From Burkholderia pyrrocinia (GTDB lineage Bacteria > Pseudomonadota > Gammaproteobacteria > Burkholderiales > Burkholderiaceae): a DNA stretch of 64,000 nucleotides. The DNA is taken from NCBI RefSeq assembly GCF_022809715.1, contig NZ_CP094460.1:2852001-2916000 (forward strand), given 5' to 3'. Positions within the stretch are counted from its first letter, which is position 1; each line of letters starts with the position of its first letter. This document shows, piece by piece, positions 62,360-64,000 of the stretch. A program made the translations under genes and the position numbers. The notes under the pieces are model-generated. The model saw only the letters and a program-made list of their open reading frames with translations, was not told where the DNA came from and did not search any database.

Positions 62360-63601
62360 TCAACGTCCGCCGTCCCGCGCCTTCACGATCCGCCCACGCT
62401 GCAGCACATAGGCGATGTGCTCGCCTTCACCGGCCACAACGCCGATATCGTCGAGCGGGTTTCCGTCGAGCACGACCATGTCGGCAATCGCACCGGCGGC
62501 CACGACGCCCAGTTGCCCCGGCATATTGACAATCTCCGCCGCCACCGTCGTCGCTGACCTGAGCGCTTCCAGATTCCCGAGCACTTCCGCCCGAATCCGA
62601 AACTCCCCACACTGAAACGCGTGCATCTCGCCAAGCAGATCCGACCCAAACCCCATTTTCACGCCGGCCTTCGCATAGATCTCCAGCGACTCGCGACCTT
62701 TCTGCTGCACGGAAGCCACCTTCGCCACGGAGTCAGCCGGCATCCCGAACTCCGCCCCATGTTTGGCAAGCGCGTCATAAGTAACGAGCGTAGGCACCAC
62801 AAACGCTCCATGCTCATGCATGAGCTTCGCGGCCGCTTCATCCACGAGATTCCCGTGCTCGATCGTCCGCACGCCGCATCGCACAGCCCGCGCAATCGCT
62901 CGCCCCGTATACGCATGCGCCATCACATAAGTATTCGCCGCCTCGGCTTCATCGACGATGGCCCGAATCTCATCCTCCGAATACTGCGTGTTCGCAATCG
63001 GATCAGTCGGCGAAGCAACCCCACCAGAAGCCATGATCTTGATCTGCGTCGCGCCTTTCTGAATCTCTTCACGCACGGCGAGCCGCACACCTTCAACTCC
63101 ATCCACGACCCGCGCAATCGCCCCCGTCCTAAAACAGCAAGAGCAGGGCTCCAGCAAATCCCCCCGAGGCCGAAAATCCCCATGCCCGCCGGTCTGCGAC
63201 AACGCCTTCCCCGACGGAAAAATCCTCGGCCCTGAAACCAGCCCCGTCTCGACAGCCTGCATCAAACTCCAATCCGCGCCACCCGCATCCCGCACACTCG
63301 TAAACCCACGCGACAACATCGAATCGAGAATCGGCAACGACCGAATCGCCGCGAGAATATTCGGCTGCGTCGCATTGGCACCAAGATTCGCATTCGAAGC
63401 CAGCACATGCACGTGGCAATCGATGAACCCCGGCATCACGGTCTTGCCGCGCACATCGACTACCTGCGCATTCGGCAAATCCACCGGCCGATCGGTGACT
63501 TCGACAATCCGCTCGCCTTCGATTACGACATGATGATGTTCAAGCAAAACGCCTCGTTCGAGGTCGAGGACGTTGCCGCCTTGAAGCACGGTAATGGTCA
63601 T
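62360..63601 (-). CDS. Metal-dependent amidohydrolase
   Basis: A 413-residue amidohydrolase-superfamily enzyme of the Xaa-Pro dipeptidase/imidazolonepropionase-like group. Metal ligands: H63-x-H65 (GFIDCHVHVLA), the bridging lysine region QIKIMASGG, His in AHAYTGRA and IEHGNLVD, and Asp in GFGSD. VDVRGKTVMPGFIDCH is the usual strand before the HxH. It hydrolyses an amide or cyclic-amide bond of unknown substrate. The gene downstream of an MFS transporter gene on the same strand (12-bp gap) is likely co-transcribed with it, pointing to uptake and breakdown of a compound. Confidence 0.92.
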   Translation of the reverse strand: MTITVLQGGNVLDLERGVLLEHHHVVIEGERIVEVTDRPVDLPNAQVVDVRGKTVMPGFIDCHVHVLASNANLGANATQPNILAAIRSLPILDSMLSRGFTSVRDAGGADWSLMQAVETGLVSGPRIFPSGKALSQTGGHGDFRPRGDLLEPCSCCFRTGAIARVVDGVEGVRLAVREEIQKGATQIKIMASGGVASPTDPIANTQYSEDEIRAIVDEAEAANTYVMAHAYTGRAIARAVRCGVRTIEHGNLVDEAAAKLMHEHGAFVVPTLVTYDALAKHGAEFGMPADSVAKVASVQQKGRESLEIYAKAGVKMGFGSDLLGEMHAFQCGEFRIRAEVLGNLEALRSATTVAAEIVNMPGQLGVVAAGAIADMVVLDGNPLDDIGVVAGEGEHIAYVLQRGRIVKARDGGR

Positions 63602-63613
63602 GGGGAAATATCC

Positions 63614-64000
63614 TTATCGAGTCATGGAGGCGCCACGCTTCGCATCCTTCACGAAACGCGTCCCGACGAAACTGACTGCCGCCGCGAGGATCACGTAGAA
63701 GGCAGGCGCCATGTTGCTGCCCGTGCGTGCGATGAGCCACGTAATCAAAAACGGCGCGAACCCGCCAAAGATCGTGACCGCGAAGTTGTACGCAACGGAA
63801 AGCCCGGTCGACAACACCTTGGTCGGGAACAACTCGGCGAACGCCGCGAGAATCGGCCCCGTATAGGTCGCAATCAGCACGCCGAACACGGCCTGGAACA
63901 CGATCAGCGACGTGAACCCTGGCGCATGGTTGATCCACGCGAACATCGGCCACGCAAGCACGAGGATTGCGAGCGCAGAGCCGGACAGGAACACGCGCCG
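63614..64000 (-). CDS. MFS transporter, C-terminal part
   Basis: The 3' end of a gene that begins outside the window. The last about 129 residues contain four helices: LSGSALAILVLAWPMFAWIN, SLIVFQAVFGVLIATYTGPILAAFAELFPTKV, LSVAYNFAVTIFGGFAPFLITWLI and AFYVILAAAVSFVGTRFV. The ELFPTKVLSTGLSVAYN signature places it in the metabolite:H+ symporter (ProP/citrate/alpha-ketoglutarate) branch. It sits upstream of the amidohydrolase gene by 12 bp, so it likely imports that enzyme's substrate. Confidence 0.9.
   Translation of the reverse strand, partial: RRVFLSGSALAILVLAWPMFAWINHAPGFTSLIVFQAVFGVLIATYTGPILAAFAELFPTKVLSTGLSVAYNFAVTIFGGFAPFLITWLIARTGSNMAPAFYVILAAAVSFVGTRFVKDAKRGASMTR

Overview
The window looks like a chromosomal segment of a Burkholderia species, probably of the cepacia complex. 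GC content is high with strong G/C at third codon positions. Marker families common in that group are present: DUF4148 and DUF3717 proteins, OmpC-type porins ending in HRF, and an intracellular PhaZ depolymerase. The exception is about 57.7-62.1 kb, where base composition drops and the genes look foreign. I found no rRNA, tRNA, CRISPR array or intact insertion sequence.

Layout. 0-2.8 kb: the 3' end of a heavy-metal-type sensor kinase, then small secreted DUF4148 proteins, a lipoprotein, three copies of a cop/cus-box-like operator and the dead 3' end of a porin gene. 2.8-12.5 kb: metY, an O-methyltransferase, a pseudogene with two lesions, a DUF1176 protein, rtcB beside a relic of its regulator rtcR, a methyltransferase-LysE pair and an AraC regulator. 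12.5-18 kb: an iron-box gene, two LysR regulators and a tartrate/D-malate dehydrogenase with an MFS transporter. 18-28.7 kb: a P-loop kinase, argG, a FUSC membrane protein, a diguanylate cyclase, lysP, a LysR regulator and a hydrolase. 28.9-32.2 kb: an MCE protein and a DUF3313 lipoprotein, divergent from a TetR gene with two matching operators. 32.3-36.8 kb: a TetR-glycosyltransferase pair, HutC, a porin and a small unknown protein.

37-44.3 kb is a kdp potassium-uptake operon in the order kdpF, a second tiny membrane protein, kdpA, kdpC, kdpB, kdpD, kdpE. Its KdpD lacks the usual N-terminal sensor half, and a KdpE-box-like site lies upstream. 44.5-47.8 kb is a HisJ-Q-M-P amino-acid ABC importer preceded by a near-perfect HutC operator, which links it to the hutC gene 10 kb away. 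48-52 kb holds a cupin, small secreted proteins (one of 45 residues with an HHHH run), phaZ and a GST.

52.1-56.8 kb is the most unusual functional group: a protein with an N-terminal cyclic-nucleotide-binding domain and a C-terminal FliG-like domain, then MotA-like and MotB-like stator proteins, then a chemoreceptor. No flagellar genes are in the window. This could be a stator with its own ligand-sensing rotor-like partner. 57.9-62.1 kb is a low-GC accessory island: a HEPN-type protein, a small membrane protein, a Cys/His-cluster HNH-like protein, and a SymE-like toxin gene. The symE start region has an antisense promoter and an upstream antisense terminator, predicting a SymR-like RNA. The window ends in an amidohydrolase and a truncated MFS transporter gene.
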